Shown: positions 8,547 through 19,634 of the stretch, piece after piece
Numbering within the stretch: position 1 is the stretch's first letter
How the letters are laid out: the number at the start of each line of letters is the position of its first letter
Source: Cocleimonas flava
Lineage (GTDB): Bacteria > Pseudomonadota > Gammaproteobacteria > Thiotrichales > Thiotrichaceae
Assembly (NCBI RefSeq): GCF_004339015.1
Contig: NZ_SMFQ01000004.1
Location: 743,901-807,900, forward strand
Reading direction: 5' to 3'
DNA length: 64,000 nucleotides
The notes under the pieces: generated by a model
What the model was told of the DNA's origin: nothing
Seen by the model: only the letters and a program-made list of their open reading frames with translations
The model's database searches: none
Position numbers and translations under genes: made by a program

Positions 8547-9839
8547 ATGGCAAAAAATCTGCAATCAGTTCGCGGAATGCGAGACATTCTCCCTGAACAA
8601 TCCTCCTCCTGGCAATATATCGAAAACACCGCACGCCTGCTTTTTAACAGTTATGGCTATAGCGAGTTACGCACTCCAATTATTGAGTCTACTGACCTTT
8701 TCAAACGCTCAATTGGTGATGCCACCGATATCGTTGAAAAAGAGATGTACACCTTCGAAGATAGAAATGGTGATAGCCTCACATTACGCCCTGAAGGCAC
8801 AGCTGGCTGTGTAAGAGCTGGAATCCAGCACGGTATATTTCACAACCAACAACAACGCATCTGGTATATCGGCCCCATGTTCCGTCATGAACGCCCTCAA
8901 AAAGGACGTTACAGAGGATTTTATCAGGCAGGCATTGAAACCTATGGCATTGATGGCCCTGAAATAGACGCAGAAGTAATAGCAATTGCTGCTCGCTTCT
9001 GGAAGAAACTTGGTTTTAAAAACGTAAGGCTTGAAATCAACTCACTTGGCAGTAATGAAGCACGCCAACAATATCGAGATGTGTTAATCGAATATTTTAG
9101 CGCTCATCAAGACCAACTCGATGAAGATTCTCAACGACGTTTACACAAAAATCCACTTAGAATTCTGGATACCAAAAACCCATCGATGAAAGAGCTGGTT
9201 GAGAATGCCCCCAACCTACTCGACTATTTAGATGAAGAATCTAAAATACACTTTGAAGGATTGAAACAACGTTTAGACCAAATCGGCATTAGCTATGAGG
9301 TTAACTCGCGTCTGGTTCGTGGCATCGATTACTATAACCGAACTGTATTTGAATGGATTACTGAAGACCTCGGATCGCAAGGCACTATTTGCGCAGGCGG
9401 CAGGTACGATGGCTTAGTAAAACAATTAGGCGGAAGAGAAACCTCAGCCTGCGGTTTTGGCATTGGCCTAGATCGACTTCAACTTCTGGTTGAAGAGCAA
9501 GGCCTTAATAAGAATGAAACACTCCCACACGCTTACTTTGTGATGGCTGGAGATGAGGCTGAATTAGCAGGTACTGCTTTAGCTGAGTCATTACGCGACT
9601 CAACCCCTGAGCTACGCTTAATGTGTAATGCAGGTTCAGGCAGTTTTAAATCTCAGCTCAAACGCGCCGATAAATCTGGGGCGGCTTTTGCCTTCATACT
9701 AGGAGAGAGTGAGTTAAATAATAACGAAATCACAGTGAAACCTTTATTGAAAAGCTTACAAGACGATTTCCAACAACAAACCTTAGCGCAAGATGCGCTA
9801 AGCGAATTCATAGCAGAACATATTATCAACATGGTATAG
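8547..9839 (+). CDS. hisS: Histidine-tRNA ligase
   Basis: A class II aminoacyl-tRNA synthetase that charges tRNA-His. The 430-residue protein carries class II motif 2 ([17 protein letters not shown]), the histidine-binding [15 protein letters not shown] and CAGGRYDGL, and the GFGIGLDRL motif 3, followed by an anticodon-binding domain. Length is normal for a bacterial HisRS. It is in the middle of the rlmN-bamB run and 62 bases ahead of yfgM, consistent with one transcript. Confidence 0.97.
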   Translation: MAKNLQSVRGMRDILPEQSSSWQYIENTARLLFNSYGYSELRTPIIESTDLFKRSIGDATDIVEKEMYTFEDRNGDSLTLRPEGTAGCVRAGIQHGIFHNQQQRIWYIGPMFRHERPQKGRYRGFYQAGIETYGIDGPEIDAEVIAIAARFWKKLGFKNVRLEINSLGSNEARQQYRDVLIEYFSAHQDQLDEDSQRRLHKNPLRILDTKNPSMKELVENAPNLLDYLDEESKIHFEGLKQRLDQIGISYEVNSRLVRGIDYYNRTVFEWITEDLGSQGTICAGGRYDGLVKQLGGRETSACGFGIGLDRLQLLVEEQGLNKNETLPHAYFVMAGDEAELAGTALAESLRDSTPELRLMCNAGSGSFKSQLKRADKSGAAFAFILGESELNNNEITVKPLLKSLQDDFQQQTLAQDALSEFIAEHIINMV

Positions 9840-9901
9840 TCGCTCCACCTTAAGAAATACCGTATTGAAAGACACAATTTATTTATAGGACAGTAACAGA
9901 A

Positions 9902-10531
9902 ATGGCAGATTACGATCTTAAATCAGATGAAGAAAAAGCAGAAGAACTGAAAGCCTGGTGGCGTTCAAACGGAACCTCTGTAATTGCAGGCGTTGCACTT
10001 ACCGTTGGCGGCATGTTTGGCTGGAATTACTGGAAAGAACACAAAGTAACTCAGTCTGAAGGCGCTTCAAAACTATATGCTCAGCTTGGCCAGGAAGGCA
10101 CTGACTCTGCAGAAATATTGAAAAAACTCAATGATGAATACAGTGGCACGTCGTATTCATATCTAGCCGCTTTAGAATCTGCAAAAACCAGCTGTGAAGC
10201 AGGTAAAACAGATGACTGTATAGCGCAATTAAAAAAAGCTGCTGAGAGCCCACAAGATAGTCTCGCAAATCTGGCTAAACTTCGTCTCGCTAGAGCGCTA
10301 GTGAGTACCGGCAAATTAGATGAAGCTAAATCAATTCTTGCTGAAAAAATGCCAGCGTCATACCAATCACTGGTTAGTGAGTTAAATGGCGATATCCATT
10401 TTGCCAAGAAAGAGTTGAAACAGGCATACGAAGCATACGATAAAGCTATTTTGAGCGCAGGTGATCAAAATACACAGTTGTTAAAAATGAAGCGCGATGA
10501 TCTGGGTAACCAACTAAAAAGCGGAGCTTAA
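9902..10531 (+). CDS. yfgM: YfgM-like membrane-anchored TPR protein (SecYEG ancillary)
   Basis: A 209-residue protein with a short cytosolic N-terminus rich in charged residues (DLKSDEEKAEELKAWW), one membrane helix at about 27-45 and a periplasmic TPR-like helical domain. This is the YfgM layout; in E. coli YfgM associates with the SecYEG translocon and periplasmic chaperones. It is preceded by GGACAG and separated from bamB by only three bases, so the two are almost certainly translated from one mRNA. Confidence 0.9.
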   Translation: MADYDLKSDEEKAEELKAWWRSNGTSVIAGVALTVGGMFGWNYWKEHKVTQSEGASKLYAQLGQEGTDSAEILKKLNDEYSGTSYSYLAALESAKTSCEAGKTDDCIAQLKKAAESPQDSLANLAKLRLARALVSTGKLDEAKSILAEKMPASYQSLVSELNGDIHFAKKELKQAYEAYDKAILSAGDQNTQLLKMKRDDLGNQLKSGA

Positions 10532-10534
10532 ATA

Positions 10535-11707
10535 GTGACTTTAAAACCTTACGTACTGCTTTTAATCGGGCTATTCGCTCTACAAAGTGGATGCAGCCAA
10601 ATTACTGGCAAAAAATCTGCTCCAGCACCACTTAAAGCATTAAAAGCCGTCACTCCTACCATAAAAGCTAGCACTGATTGGCAAATTGCTACAGGAAGTG
10701 CAATGGGGGAGAACAAGGTTCACCCATTTATCGACAAACAATATGTCTTTGTTGCTGGCGGCACTTCTGCCAGCGCATGGCAAAAAAGCAACGGCAAAAT
10801 GTTGTGGAGAAGCGCTATTGGCGAAACCATTAGCGCAGGCGTTAATGGTAATTTCAGCAATTCAAATACTGTTAATACCAATCAGGTATTTATAGGTACC
10901 ACAAATGGCAATGCGATTTCACTGGATGCCAAAACGGGTAAAATTCTCTGGATTGAAAGACTCAGTAGCGAAATACTTTCAGTGTCTGCCAGCGCCAACA
11001 ATAGAGTCATATTCAGAACGGTTGATGGCAAACTTCATGCACTACAAGTCACTACCGGAGAGCTAGTCTGGCAACGTTCTCAACGCCCCCCTGCCCTTAG
11101 TCAATTAGGCGCGGGTGTACCAATATTAGTACCACCATTAGTTATCGCAGGGTTTGATAACGGCAAGGTAGCTGCATACAACATTGAAAATGGTCAGGGA
11201 ATTTGGGAAGCAATTCTAGCCTTGCCTCGTGCCAGCACTGAGCCAGAACAAATCACAGACGTCGATGGAAAAATCAAACAACTCGGTAACGCTTTATTTG
11301 CCGCATCAATGAATGGTAGTTCTACTGGAATTAATATCGAGAATGGCAAAAAAGCCTGGTCTCGCGCTTATTCAACACCCACAGGTGTTAACGCAAACCA
11401 ATTGGGACTTTACAGCAGCGATGACAAAGGCAACGTCTGGAAATATGATCCACAAACTGGAGAACCAGTATGGAGCATGGACGACCTTCAAAGACGATTA
11501 CCTTCAGTGCCAGCTATTGTTGGAAGCTCAGATATTGTCATTACTGACAAACAAGGCAATATCCACTGGATAAACGCAACGAACGGAAAGTTCAGCGCGA
11601 GAAGCAAAGGTGATCCACGTGGTTATTCAATCGAGCCTGAAGTAGATGGAAACAGTATCTTTGCTTTAGGTAAAGGCGGGATTTTAACCAAAGTGACTAA
11701 ACGTTAA
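10535..11707 (+). CDS. bamB: Outer membrane assembly lipoprotein BamB
   Basis: BamB is a lipoprotein subunit of the BAM complex that inserts beta-barrel proteins into the outer membrane. The GTG start at 10535 gives a signal peptide with lipobox LQSGC (C20). The rest is an eight-bladed beta-propeller built of PQQ-like repeats, each with an AxDxxTGxxxW pattern (for instance ISLDAKTGKILW). Normal length. der, which usually follows bamB, is absent: the operon stops here at R4, which makes a strong hairpin. Confidence 0.95.
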   Translation: MTLKPYVLLLIGLFALQSGCSQITGKKSAPAPLKALKAVTPTIKASTDWQIATGSAMGENKVHPFIDKQYVFVAGGTSASAWQKSNGKMLWRSAIGETISAGVNGNFSNSNTVNTNQVFIGTTNGNAISLDAKTGKILWIERLSSEILSVSASANNRVIFRTVDGKLHALQVTTGELVWQRSQRPPALSQLGAGVPILVPPLVIAGFDNGKVAAYNIENGQGIWEAILALPRASTEPEQITDVDGKIKQLGNALFAASMNGSSTGINIENGKKAWSRAYSTPTGVNANQLGLYSSDDKGNVWKYDPQTGEPVWSMDDLQRRLPSVPAIVGSSDIVITDKQGNIHWINATNGKFSARSKGDPRGYSIEPEVDGNSIFALGKGGILTKVTKR

Positions 11708-11753
11708 ATTTGTTGTTAATCAGCAAAAACACACATCTATAAAAATCAAAACA

Positions 11754-11780
11754 CACCCCCCTACTTATAGGGGGTTTTTT
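11754..11780 (+). repeat. Dispersed element copy R4, also a good intrinsic terminator
   Basis: CACCCCCCTACTT, ATAGGGGG, six T. Here the fold is strong: CCCCCTA pairs with TAGGGGG around a CTTA loop and is followed directly by T6, a credible terminator for the rlmN-bamB transcript. It ends six bases from the stop codon of leftward pgi. Confidence 0.9.
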
Positions 11781-11786
11781 GTGCAT

Positions 11787-13469
11787 TTAATCTGCACTAT
11801 TCTTTCTAAACCAATCGAGCAGACCAAGCGTAGAACTATCATGTTCATACAGGTTTTCACCGTCTTCGAGCTCTTCAAGAATATTTTTCGCTAACTTCTT
11901 GCCTAGCTCAACACCCCACTGATCATAAGAATTTAGATTCCAGACGATGCCCTGTACAAAAATCTTGTGCTCGTACATAGCCAACAAAGAACCTAAAGCT
12001 TTTGGCGTCAATTTCTTGATAACGATTGAATTACTAGGCTGATTTCCACTAAAAATCATATGAGGCAAACGTTTCTCTGCCTTATGAAGTTCGATATCAG
12101 CTTCCTTTAACTGTTCTCGCGTCTTTTCCATCGTCCTTCCCTTCATCAACGCTTCTGTTTGCGCGAGGAAGTTAGAAGCAAGGATGTCACAATGTTCTTT
12201 ATGATTGCCGTGAGATTGAATCGACGCAATAAAATCCGTCGGGATTAAACGCGTACCTTGGTGCAATAACTGGTAGAAAGCGTGCTGACCATTAATACCC
12301 TCAGCTCCCCAAATAATTTTTCCTGTTGAGTAAGTTGCCTGCCTACCTTCTCGATCGACAGATTTTCCATTGCTCTCCATATCTGCCTGCTCAAGATAAG
12401 CGGGTAGCATACGCAAGTTATGATCATAAGGAAGAACAGCGCTGGATTCCGCATGGAAGAAGTTACCATACCAGATTCCTAGCATTGCCAGAATCACCGG
12501 AATATTCTGATCAAGTGGTTGCTCTTGAAAATGATTATCCATTTCATGAGCGCCTTCCAGCATTTCGATGAAGTTATCCATGCCAACATAAATCGCACTA
12601 GCCAGACCTACGGCAGACCATAATGAATAACGTCCGCCCACCCAATCCCAGAAACGGAACATATTGACCGGGTCTATTCCAAATTTTTCTACTTCTTTCT
12701 CATTTGTTGACACTGCGACAAAGTGTTTTGCGATATCGCCTTCAGTAACACGCCCAGCGCCTTCTAAAAACCACTTTTTCGCAGTATTGGCATTAGTGAG
12801 TGTTTCCTGTGTGGTGAAGGTTTTAGACGCCACAATGAACAACGTAGTTTCAGGACGAAGATAACTAAGCATCTGGCCGATGTGCGAACCATCTACATTC
12901 GATACAAAATGTACACGAAGGCTTTTGTGCGAATAAGGCTCTAATGCCCGACAAACCATATTAGGGCCTAAATCAGAACCACCAATACCAATGTTAACTA
13001 CATTAGTGATGGGTAGGCCGGCATAGCCAATCCATTGTCCATTACGCACCTTGTCCGAGAAATCCCGCATTTTCTCTAGCTCGGCATCGACCAGCGGCAT
13101 GACGTTTTCATCATCCACAAAAACAGGTTTGCCCGATCTGTTTCTAAGCGCCGTATGTAATACTGCTCTACCTTCAGTATTATTGATTTTCTCACCAGAA
13201 AACATTTTATCGCGCCACTTTTCCACACCCGCTTGTTCAGCCAGTGAAAACAGCAATTTCATCGTCACGTCGGTAACGCGGTTTTTGGAATAGTCCAACA
13301 ACATATCATTGAACTGAATAGAATATTTCTTGAATCTTTCAGGATCTTGATCGAAGAGCTCGACCATGTGGACTTTTTCTATACGCTCAAAATGCTCAAG
13401 CAGTGCAACCCAGGCGGGTGTATTGATTAGAGGTGACTTAGCGTTCAGAATGACTCTTGCAGGTCTCAT
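11787..13469 (-). CDS. pgi: Glucose-6-phosphate isomerase
   Basis: It interconverts glucose 6-phosphate and fructose 6-phosphate in glycolysis and gluconeogenesis. The 560-residue protein shows the PGI signatures [29 protein letters not shown] and the C-terminal [26 protein letters not shown]-like sequence ([12 protein letters not shown]) around residue 365 covers the catalytic region. Length is typical. Start ATG at 13469 aligns with the family. It is transcribed alone; a 7-bp inverted repeat (CTTATAG, CTGGT, CTATAAG; 13521-13539) sits about 55 bases upstream. Confidence 0.97.
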   Translation of the reverse strand: MRPARVILNAKSPLINTPAWVALLEHFERIEKVHMVELFDQDPERFKKYSIQFNDMLLDYSKNRVTDVTMKLLFSLAEQAGVEKWRDKMFSGEKINNTEGRAVLHTALRNRSGKPVFVDDENVMPLVDAELEKMRDFSDKVRNGQWIGYAGLPITNVVNIGIGGSDLGPNMVCRALEPYSHKSLRVHFVSNVDGSHIGQMLSYLRPETTLFIVASKTFTTQETLTNANTAKKWFLEGAGRVTEGDIAKHFVAVSTNEKEVEKFGIDPVNMFRFWDWVGGRYSLWSAVGLASAIYVGMDNFIEMLEGAHEMDNHFQEQPLDQNIPVILAMLGIWYGNFFHAESSAVLPYDHNLRMLPAYLEQADMESNGKSVDREGRQATYSTGKIIWGAEGINGQHAFYQLLHQGTRLIPTDFIASIQSHGNHKEHCDILASNFLAQTEALMKGRTMEKTREQLKEADIELHKAEKRLPHMIFSGNQPSNSIVIKKLTPKALGSLLAMYEHKIFVQGIVWNLNSYDQWGVELGKKLAKNILEELEDGENLYEHDSSTLGLLDWFRKNSAD

Positions 13470-13701
13470 ATTTATTCTCTGATAACTTTTTAGTAATTAT
13501 ATTTGACTAACTTGAGGAGCCTTATAGCTGGTCTATAAGATTCCGGATACATCAACTACAACTCGCACTGTTACAGCCCAGTAAAGCGCGTTTATAGTGC
13601 GTAATTATAACGTATGTAGATAAATTTTTCTTTACCGTTCATTCTTAAAAGCTATTGGCTAAAATATAAGCTTCTTGTTTTTACGACATTTTACGGTTTA
13701 A

Positions 13702-14550
13702 TTATCTACATTCCCACAGTAACAATCTTTGCCCTCTTTTCAATCTTGCATTGGATCGTAAGTTATTCATTAGTTTAATTTTGCTTTTATTAACACCTGT
13801 TTTACGCATCACTTTCATCAAGGTATCGCCTTTTTTGGCAAAATAAAGCCTTTGTTTTATCCTGCCCCTTTTGACGTAACGAGTTGCCCTTTTAAGACGA
13901 GATGTTGTTTTATAACAGCTACTACGTGCATAATTTCGTTTGCCGTTTTTATAAGGACTTAGGCGAGATTTCGTCGTTTTAAAAGGACGATAGGATCGAG
14001 ATTTACCTTGTCGAAACACCGCATGAACCTTGACCCCTTTAGAATAGATCTTATGTAACTGAGAGACCTTCGAAACATAGTTAATCGTTTCTTTGTATGG
14101 AGGAATACCCTGATACTTATCTACAGCACCCTCTCCTGCATTGTAGGCAGCAACCGCTTTCTGGATATATTGATCATAATAAGACAGTAGAAACTTCAGG
14201 TATTTGGTTCCACCCTGAATATTTTGTTCTGGATCAAAACTGTCGAGAACACCAAAACGTGCCGCTGTGGCAGGCATCAACTGCATTAAACCTTGCGCAC
14301 CTACCGGAGAAACTGCCGATGAATTAAAGCAACTTTCAGCAGTTATTACCGCTTTAATCAGGGATTCTGACACCCCATATTTTTGACTGTATTTTGAAAT
14401 TAACTGATTATAAGTCTTCAACTTTTTCTTAAAGCTTTCCATCTTCCCTACACTACAGTACTTTTCCGGATGAGACTCTGTGTCTATGGCGCTCGCAGTT
14501 ACTGCATAGCCAAACAAGACAATCAAAAGACATGACTTTAAAAGAGCCAT
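13702..14550 (-). CDS. Lytic transglycosylase (SLT domain) with C-terminal LysM
   Basis: A secreted murein-cleaving enzyme. Residues 1-21 (from the ATG at 14550) are a signal peptide ending TASA. The SLT domain spans about 50-165, with catalytic E72 in ITAESCFNS, then GAQGLMQLMPATA and AYNAGEGAVDKY. A basic linker (about 180-228) rich in Lys, Arg and Ser may bind the wall or anionic polymer, and a LysM-like unit (AKKGDTLMKVMRKTGV) ends the protein. I chose the start at 14550 because AGGAA lies six bases upstream and it gives a clean signal peptide; the ATG at 14601 would add 17 residues. Confidence 0.88.
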   Translation of the reverse strand: MALLKSCLLIVLFGYAVTASAIDTESHPEKYCSVGKMESFKKKLKTYNQLISKYSQKYGVSESLIKAVITAESCFNSSAVSPVGAQGLMQLMPATAARFGVLDSFDPEQNIQGGTKYLKFLLSYYDQYIQKAVAAYNAGEGAVDKYQGIPPYKETINYVSKVSQLHKIYSKGVKVHAVFRQGKSRSYRPFKTTKSRLSPYKNGKRNYARSSCYKTTSRLKRATRYVKRGRIKQRLYFAKKGDTLMKVMRKTGVNKSKIKLMNNLRSNARLKRGQRLLLWECR

Positions 14551-14686
14551 ACCAGTTCCTGGGAAAAACAAGCGAATTGGAAACAATCGTAGGGAATACA
14601 TAGATAGCTTAAAGGATTTCAGAAAACATATTTAAACGACAACTTCTTATGGCCTAACAAGTTAAAGTGGATAATAGCCTATAAAA

Positions 14687-15481
14687 TTAGACCATTTTGA
14701 CTAAATCATCGATTTCTTCCTGACTGAACCCCGCTTGCAGGCGAGCCTCTTCATGAAACGGACCGCTTAAGCCCTTCCCCATATATTCGATGAGGAGATT
14801 ACGGAAGGTTTCTTCCGGATTCAGTTCTTTATTTGCACAACAATACTTAAACCAGCGAGATCCAATCGCTACGTGGCCAATTTCATCGTTAAGAATGATG
14901 CGTAGAATGTCTACCGTTTCATTGTCTCCCGCTTTCAATAAACGTTCGATCATACCCGGTGTTACATCCAAACCACGAGCCTCTAAAACACGGGGCACCA
15001 ATGCCATTCTTATCAACACATCATGGTCTGTTTTCAAAACCATTTCCCACAAGCCATTATGCGCAGGAAAGTCCCCATACGCATATCCTAAATCGGCTAA
15101 GCGCTTTTCCAGTAAAGAAAAATGATATGCTTCTTCTGCAGCTACTTTTAACCAATCAGAATAATACGCTTCTGGCATATCGCGAAAACGATAAACCGCA
15201 TCAAGCGCCAAATTAATCGCATTGAATTCAATATGCAAAATAGCGTGGACAAGCGTTGCACGACCTAACTCAGAACCCAACTTTCGTTGCTTCAGTAACC
15301 CAGGGTTTAATAAATCTGGACGATCAGGACGACCAGGAACAGGAATTTCTATCAACGCAGAATCCTTTCTATCCAGTTCCCCTTTTTCCCAAGCCTCTCT
15401 TAATTGAGCAACCATGCTTTGTTTTTCGCTAGTATCCCTATGCATCAAACATAAGAACGCCTGTTCATATAAATTCATCAC
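14687..15481 (-). CDS. DUF455 ferritin-like protein
   Basis: A 264-residue soluble helical protein of the DUF455 group. Carboxylate and histidine motifs expected for a ferritin-like di-iron fold are present: HIEFNAINLALDA (about 85-97), EEAYHFSLLE (about 118-127) and NDEIGHVAIGSRW (about 199-211). The reaction is unknown; some family members occur beside tRNA-modification or stress genes, which is not the case here. It is leftward and divergent from trpF, with R5 in the 183-base gap. Two adjacent ATG codons (15481, 15478) could start translation. Confidence 0.82.
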   Translation of the reverse strand: MMNLYEQAFLCLMHRDTSEKQSMVAQLREAWEKGELDRKDSALIEIPVPGRPDRPDLLNPGLLKQRKLGSELGRATLVHAILHIEFNAINLALDAVYRFRDMPEAYYSDWLKVAAEEAYHFSLLEKRLADLGYAYGDFPAHNGLWEMVLKTDHDVLIRMALVPRVLEARGLDVTPGMIERLLKAGDNETVDILRIILNDEIGHVAIGSRWFKYCCANKELNPEETFRNLLIEYMGKGLSGPFHEEARLQAGFSQEEIDDLVKMV

Positions 15482-15528
15482 AAAAACCGTTATCTATATC
15501 GCAATCGATAAAAGCGTATATTTAAACA

Positions 15529-15555
15529 CACCCCCCTACTTTGGAAGGCTTTTTT
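15529..15555 (+). repeat. Dispersed element copy R5
   Basis: CACCCCCCTACTT, TGGAAGGC, six T. It sits 47 bases upstream of the DUF455 start, in a divergent gap, pointing toward trpF. Neither neighbour ends here, so it is not the terminator of an annotated gene. Confidence 0.85.
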
Positions 15556-15622
15556 ATCAGAAATTAAAATAAGCTTAGCAATACCCTCTAAACATTATTT
15601 TTTATAATCATTAACTTTATAA

Positions 15623-15642
15623 CTGTAACTTCATTGTTACAG
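15623..15642. promoter_or_regulatory. 7-bp inverted repeat upstream of trpF
   Basis: CTGTAAC (15623-15629) and GTTACAG (15636-15642) flank TTCATT. The centre is about 32 bases before the trpF ATG, a possible operator position. It does not resemble the E. coli TrpR box. A function is only suggested by place and symmetry. Confidence 0.3.
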
Positions 15643-15664
15643 CCGCTTATGCTAACTTCCGCTA

Positions 15665-16327
15665 ATGGCAAATCGAAACGAAAAATATTCAAGAACACGG
15701 GTGAAAATCTGTGGCATTACTTCCGTTGAAGCGGCTCAACATGTCTGTGCATCTGGTGCTGATTCTATTGGACTTGTTTTTTATGAAAAAAGCCCAAGAA
15801 ATGTAAGTATAGAAACGGCAACTGAAATCTATGCTTCATTACCGCCCTTTGTCACTTGCGTTGGTTTGTTTCTGGATCCAGATATTGAATTTGTAGAAAC
15901 TGTACTAGCTAATGTGGGTTTAGACTTGTTACAATTTCACGGCTCTGAAACACCTGACTTTTGCCAATCATTTCCACGCCCTTACATCAAAGCGATAGGT
16001 ATGGAATCTGTAGAGACAGAAGATGATTTTAAAAAGCTTGCAGATCAATACACAACAGCCAAAGGTTTTTTAGTTGATAGCCATGCAACCGGAAAAGCAG
16101 GCGGCACGGGAAAGACATTCGACTGGAGTCATGTTCCACAAAATTACGCTAAACCCATCATTTTAGCAGGTGGATTAAACCCCAATAATGTTGCTGATGC
16201 TATGCAAGCCTGTAATGTGTATGGTATTGATCTCAGTAGTGGCGTAGAAAGCCAGCCAGGAATTAAAGACAAACAAAAAATTACACAGTTAATGAAAGAG
16301 GTACAACGTGTCCACTGTAAGAACTGA
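15665..16327 (+). CDS. trpF: Phosphoribosylanthranilate isomerase
   Basis: It isomerises phosphoribosylanthranilate in tryptophan synthesis. The 220-residue monofunctional TIM-barrel enzyme has TRVKICGIT (C16 the catalytic base), the [10 protein letters not shown] motif, [17 protein letters not shown] and [10 protein letters not shown] (catalytic aspartate). In E. coli TrpF is fused to TrpC; here it stands alone, as in pseudomonads. Its end overlaps the trpB start by 20 bases, which implies coupled translation. Confidence 0.96.
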   Translation: MANRNEKYSRTRVKICGITSVEAAQHVCASGADSIGLVFYEKSPRNVSIETATEIYASLPPFVTCVGLFLDPDIEFVETVLANVGLDLLQFHGSETPDFCQSFPRPYIKAIGMESVETEDDFKKLADQYTTAKGFLVDSHATGKAGGTGKTFDWSHVPQNYAKPIILAGGLNPNNVADAMQACNVYGIDLSSGVESQPGIKDKQKITQLMKEVQRVHCKN

Positions 16328-17606
16328 AACAGTAAATGGCCGTAAAAACAGCCAAATAAAGAATGACCTAAACGATCACGATTTAAGCAATGTTGACTTA
16401 AGCACGATTGATTGGGACAACTTAGCAGATGAAAATGGACACTTTGGAATCTATGGTGGTTGCTTTGCTTCTGAAACATTAATGGAAGCCATACAAGAGC
16501 TCGACGAAGCCTACAATTCATTAAAAGATGACCCTGAGTTTCAGGCGAATTACGATAATGATTTAAGAAACTATGTCGGTCGCCCTAGCCCACTCTATCA
16601 TGCAGAAAGATGGTCTAAACAGCTTGGTGGTGCGCAAATCTACCTTAAAAGAGAAGATTTAAATCACACTGGCGCACATAAAATCAACAACACCATTGGT
16701 CAGGCTCTATTAGCTAAACACATGGGCAAACCACGCATCATCGCTGAAACTGGCGCAGGTCAGCACGGCGTTGCAACAGCTACAATCGCTGCTCGTTTAG
16801 GTCTTGAGTGTGTGGTTTACATGGGCGAAGTCGATGTTGAAAGACAAGCACCTAATGTGTACAGAATGAAACTCTTAGGCGCAGAAGTTAGACCTGTTTC
16901 TTCAGGTTCTAAAACCCTGAAAGATGCTTTGAATGAAGCGATGCGTGACTGGGTAACCAATGTAGATAATACTTTTTACTGCATAGGTACTGTTGCTGGC
17001 CCACATCCTTATCCAAGCATGGTACGTAATTTCCAAACCATTATTGGTCGCGAAGCGAAAGAGCAATGTCTTGAACAAACTGGTCGCCTACCTGATGCAC
17101 TAATCGCTTGTATTGGCGGTGGATCAAACGCCATCGGATTGTTCCACGAGTTTTTACCTGATCTGGATGTTGCCATCTACGGTGTTGAAGCTGCAGGCCA
17201 CGGTCTGGAAACTGGTGAACATGCTGCTCCATTGAGTATGGCAAAACCTGGGGTATTGCACGGTAACCGCATGTACTTAATGGCAGATAAAGATGGCCAA
17301 GTCGTTGAACCACATTCAATTTCTGCAGGTTTGGATTACCCAGGTGTTGGGCCAGAACATTGCTTGCTCAAAGATCTGGGTAGAACTCACGCAGTTGCAG
17401 TAACTGACGATGAAGCGATGGAAGCTTTCCATTCATTAACCCGTATTGAAGGCATCATTCCAGCACTGGAAAGCAGTCACGCGCTTGCGTATGCAATGAA
17501 GCTTGCACCAACTATGGATAAAGATAAAACCATTATCATCAACCTGTCAGGCCGCGGTGATAAAGACATTAATACAGTAGCAGCATTAGAAGGGATCAAG
17601 TTATGA
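16308..17606 (+). CDS. trpB: Tryptophan synthase beta chain
   Basis: A PLP enzyme joining indole and serine to make tryptophan. HTGAHKIN holds the PLP lysine K125; GGGSNAIG binds the phosphate. The GTG start at 16308 lies inside trpF and yields a protein with about 40 residues before the conserved [10 protein letters not shown], roughly 35 more than E. coli TrpB. The extension is polar ([17 protein letters not shown]) and no better start lies between. The last four bases overlap trpA, the usual arrangement for the alpha-2-beta-2 complex. Confidence 0.96.
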   Translation: MSTVRTETVNGRKNSQIKNDLNDHDLSNVDLSTIDWDNLADENGHFGIYGGCFASETLMEAIQELDEAYNSLKDDPEFQANYDNDLRNYVGRPSPLYHAERWSKQLGGAQIYLKREDLNHTGAHKINNTIGQALLAKHMGKPRIIAETGAGQHGVATATIAARLGLECVVYMGEVDVERQAPNVYRMKLLGAEVRPVSSGSKTLKDALNEAMRDWVTNVDNTFYCIGTVAGPHPYPSMVRNFQTIIGREAKEQCLEQTGRLPDALIACIGGGSNAIGLFHEFLPDLDVAIYGVEAAGHGLETGEHAAPLSMAKPGVLHGNRMYLMADKDGQVVEPHSISAGLDYPGVGPEHCLLKDLGRTHAVAVTDDEAMEAFHSLTRIEGIIPALESSHALAYAMKLAPTMDKDKTIIINLSGRGDKDINTVAALEGIKL

Positions 17607-18409
17607 GCGGCAGATTAACCGAGTGCTTTGCCACTCTTAAAGAAAATAATCGCAAAGCCTTAATTCCATACATTACTGCAGGTGATTCTAACCCTACAAT
17701 CACCGTACCATTAATGCATCGCATGGTTGAATCGGGCGTAGATATCATCGAATTGGGCATTCCATTTTCGGATCCTATGGCTGATGGCCCGACAATTCAG
17801 CTTGCTTGTGAAAGAGCGTTAGAGCACCACACGAGTTTGCACGATGTTATCGACATGGTATCAGAGTTCCGTAAAACCAATACAACAACACCTATCGTAC
17901 TAATGGGGTATTTAAACCCCGTTGAAGCGTTTGGCTATGAAGAATTTGCCAAAGCCGCCAAAGAGTGCGGTATCGATGGTTTACTCACGGTAGATTTACC
18001 ACCAGAAGAGAGCACACAACTTGTTGATGTGTTGAAAAAGTACGAGATTGACCCTATTTTCTTACTTTCTCCGACAACGACCGAAGAACGTATTGATAAA
18101 ATCGTTCATGCTGGCTCGGGTTATCTGTATTACGTTTCGCTTAAAGGTGTTACTGGTTCGAGCGCATTAAATGTCGACGAAGTAGCTTCTAATGTCGCAA
18201 AAATCAACAAACATACGACGCTTCCTGTCGGAGTTGGATTTGGTATAAAAGATGCGGAAAGTGCCTCAGCGGTTGCAGCAGTTTCTGATGGCGTAATTGT
18301 TGGTAGCGCAATTGTAAAAATTATTGAAAACAATCCAGATGATACTGATACAATATTGGATCAAATCGGTGCATTGTTAAGTTCTATGCGTGAAGCAATG
18401 GACAAATAA
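17603..18409 (+). CDS. trpA: Tryptophan synthase alpha chain
   Basis: It cleaves indole-3-glycerol phosphate to indole, which is channelled to TrpB. The 268-residue TIM barrel has catalytic E50 ([12 protein letters not shown]) and D61 (MADGPTIQ) and the phosphate-binding GVGFGIK and GVIVGSAIV motifs. The ATG overlaps the trpB stop (ATGA). accD begins 91 bases downstream on the same strand. Confidence 0.97.
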   Translation: MSGRLTECFATLKENNRKALIPYITAGDSNPTITVPLMHRMVESGVDIIELGIPFSDPMADGPTIQLACERALEHHTSLHDVIDMVSEFRKTNTTTPIVLMGYLNPVEAFGYEEFAKAAKECGIDGLLTVDLPPEESTQLVDVLKKYEIDPIFLLSPTTTEERIDKIVHAGSGYLYYVSLKGVTGSSALNVDEVASNVAKINKHTTLPVGVGFGIKDAESASAVAAVSDGVIVGSAIVKIIENNPDDTDTILDQIGALLSSMREAMDK

Positions 18410-18500
18410 CAGTTACTGGAAATTTACACATCAATTAAACAACAGTGTATTTTCAATAACTTGAGATAGATTTAGCACAAAGTAACACTGAGACAAACAA

Positions 18501-19475
18501 ATGAGAGACGCCCTCAATATGAGCTGGTTCGAAAAACTATTACCTTCACGAATTCGTACTGATGCTACTACAGCAAAAAAGAAAACCATACCTGAGGGGC
18601 TTTGGCATAAGTGCCCTGCATGTAAAGCAGTGCTTTATCGTGCAGATTTAGAGCGTAATCTGGAAGTTTGCCCAAAGTGTAATCATCACGAAAGACTTAG
18701 CGGACGCAAACGCCTCGAAATGTTTCTGGATGAAAGTAATCGCGAAGAGATTGCGGCCAATATAGAGCCTATTGATTTCTTAAAATTCAAAGACAGCAAA
18801 AAATATAAAGATCGCTTAACTGCAGCTCAAAAAGAAACCGATGAGAAAGATGCATTGATCGTGATCAAAGGTCAAGTTCATGGTGTGCCTTTAGTCGCTG
18901 CTGCTTTTGATTTTCGTTTCCTTGGAGGCTCTATGGGGTCTGTCGTTGGCGAACGATTTGTTCAAGGTGCCAACGAAGCGCTTCGTCAAAACATTCCTTA
19001 CATCGTATTTTCTGCCAGTGGCGGAGCACGCATGCAAGAAGCACTCTCTTCATTAATGCAGATGGCGAAAACAAGTGCTGTTCTTACCAAGCTGGCTGAA
19101 GCTGACATCCCCTATGTTTCTGTTCTTACCGACCCTACCATGGGTGGTGTTTCGGCGAGTTTCGCCATGTTAGGTGACATTATCGTTGCAGAGCCGCGCG
19201 CGTTAATCGGTTTTGCAGGCCCTCGAGTTATCGAACAAACAGTGGGTGAGAAACTTCCAGAAGGGTTCCAGCGAAGCGAGTTTCTGATTGAAAAAGGTGC
19301 GATTGATAGAATCATCACCCGCCACAAACTTCGTGCTGATATTATCGATATGCTGTGTATGTTGACGCACAAACCACAACCAGCAAACATGGAAGAGATC
19401 GACGCCATTGCAAAGCCAGAAGTCATTAAGCCAGTTGAAGATGATGAAACTGAAGAAAAGCCAGCAGAGCAATAA
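18501..19475 (+). CDS. accD: Acetyl-CoA carboxylase carboxyltransferase subunit beta
   Basis: With AccA it moves the carboxyl group from biotin to acetyl-CoA to form malonyl-CoA. The N-terminal zinc ribbon is clear (CPAC then CPKC, about residues 32-54 of the long form), followed by the crotonase-like domain with [22 protein letters not shown] and [10 protein letters not shown]. An acidic tail follows residue 300. Family starts read MSW, so the ATG at 18519 is probably the true start; the ATG at 18501 adds six residues. Neither has a strong ribosome binding site. Confidence 0.96.
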   Translation: MRDALNMSWFEKLLPSRIRTDATTAKKKTIPEGLWHKCPACKAVLYRADLERNLEVCPKCNHHERLSGRKRLEMFLDESNREEIAANIEPIDFLKFKDSKKYKDRLTAAQKETDEKDALIVIKGQVHGVPLVAAAFDFRFLGGSMGSVVGERFVQGANEALRQNIPYIVFSASGGARMQEALSSLMQMAKTSAVLTKLAEADIPYVSVLTDPTMGGVSASFAMLGDIIVAEPRALIGFAGPRVIEQTVGEKLPEGFQRSEFLIEKGAIDRIITRHKLRADIIDMLCMLTHKPQPANMEEIDAIAKPEVIKPVEDDETEEKPAEQ

Positions 19476-19510
19476 CTGCTAGTATCATTCATGATACGGA
19501 CAATAATACC

Positions 19511-19583
19511 TTTGTGTGAAAGTACGATGATTATAAGCTTCTGATTTTTAATTCAGTTTCAGCAATCATTTCTTTCACACAAA
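19511..19583. repeat. Long inverted repeat after accD
   Basis: TTTGTGTGAAAG (19511-19522) and CTTTCACACAAA (19572-19583) are perfect 12-base reverse complements, and the inner flanks continue to match imperfectly (ATGATT against AATCAT). A smaller palindrome, GTATCAT TC ATGATAC (19482-19497), precedes it. The transcript could fold into a long hairpin between accD and folC. No T run follows directly; R6 lies 52 bases on. Confidence 0.55.
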
Positions 19584-19634
19584 TGTCTCACTTTAAATAA
19601 ATACAGGAAATTAACTTTATTCATTCAATAAAGT

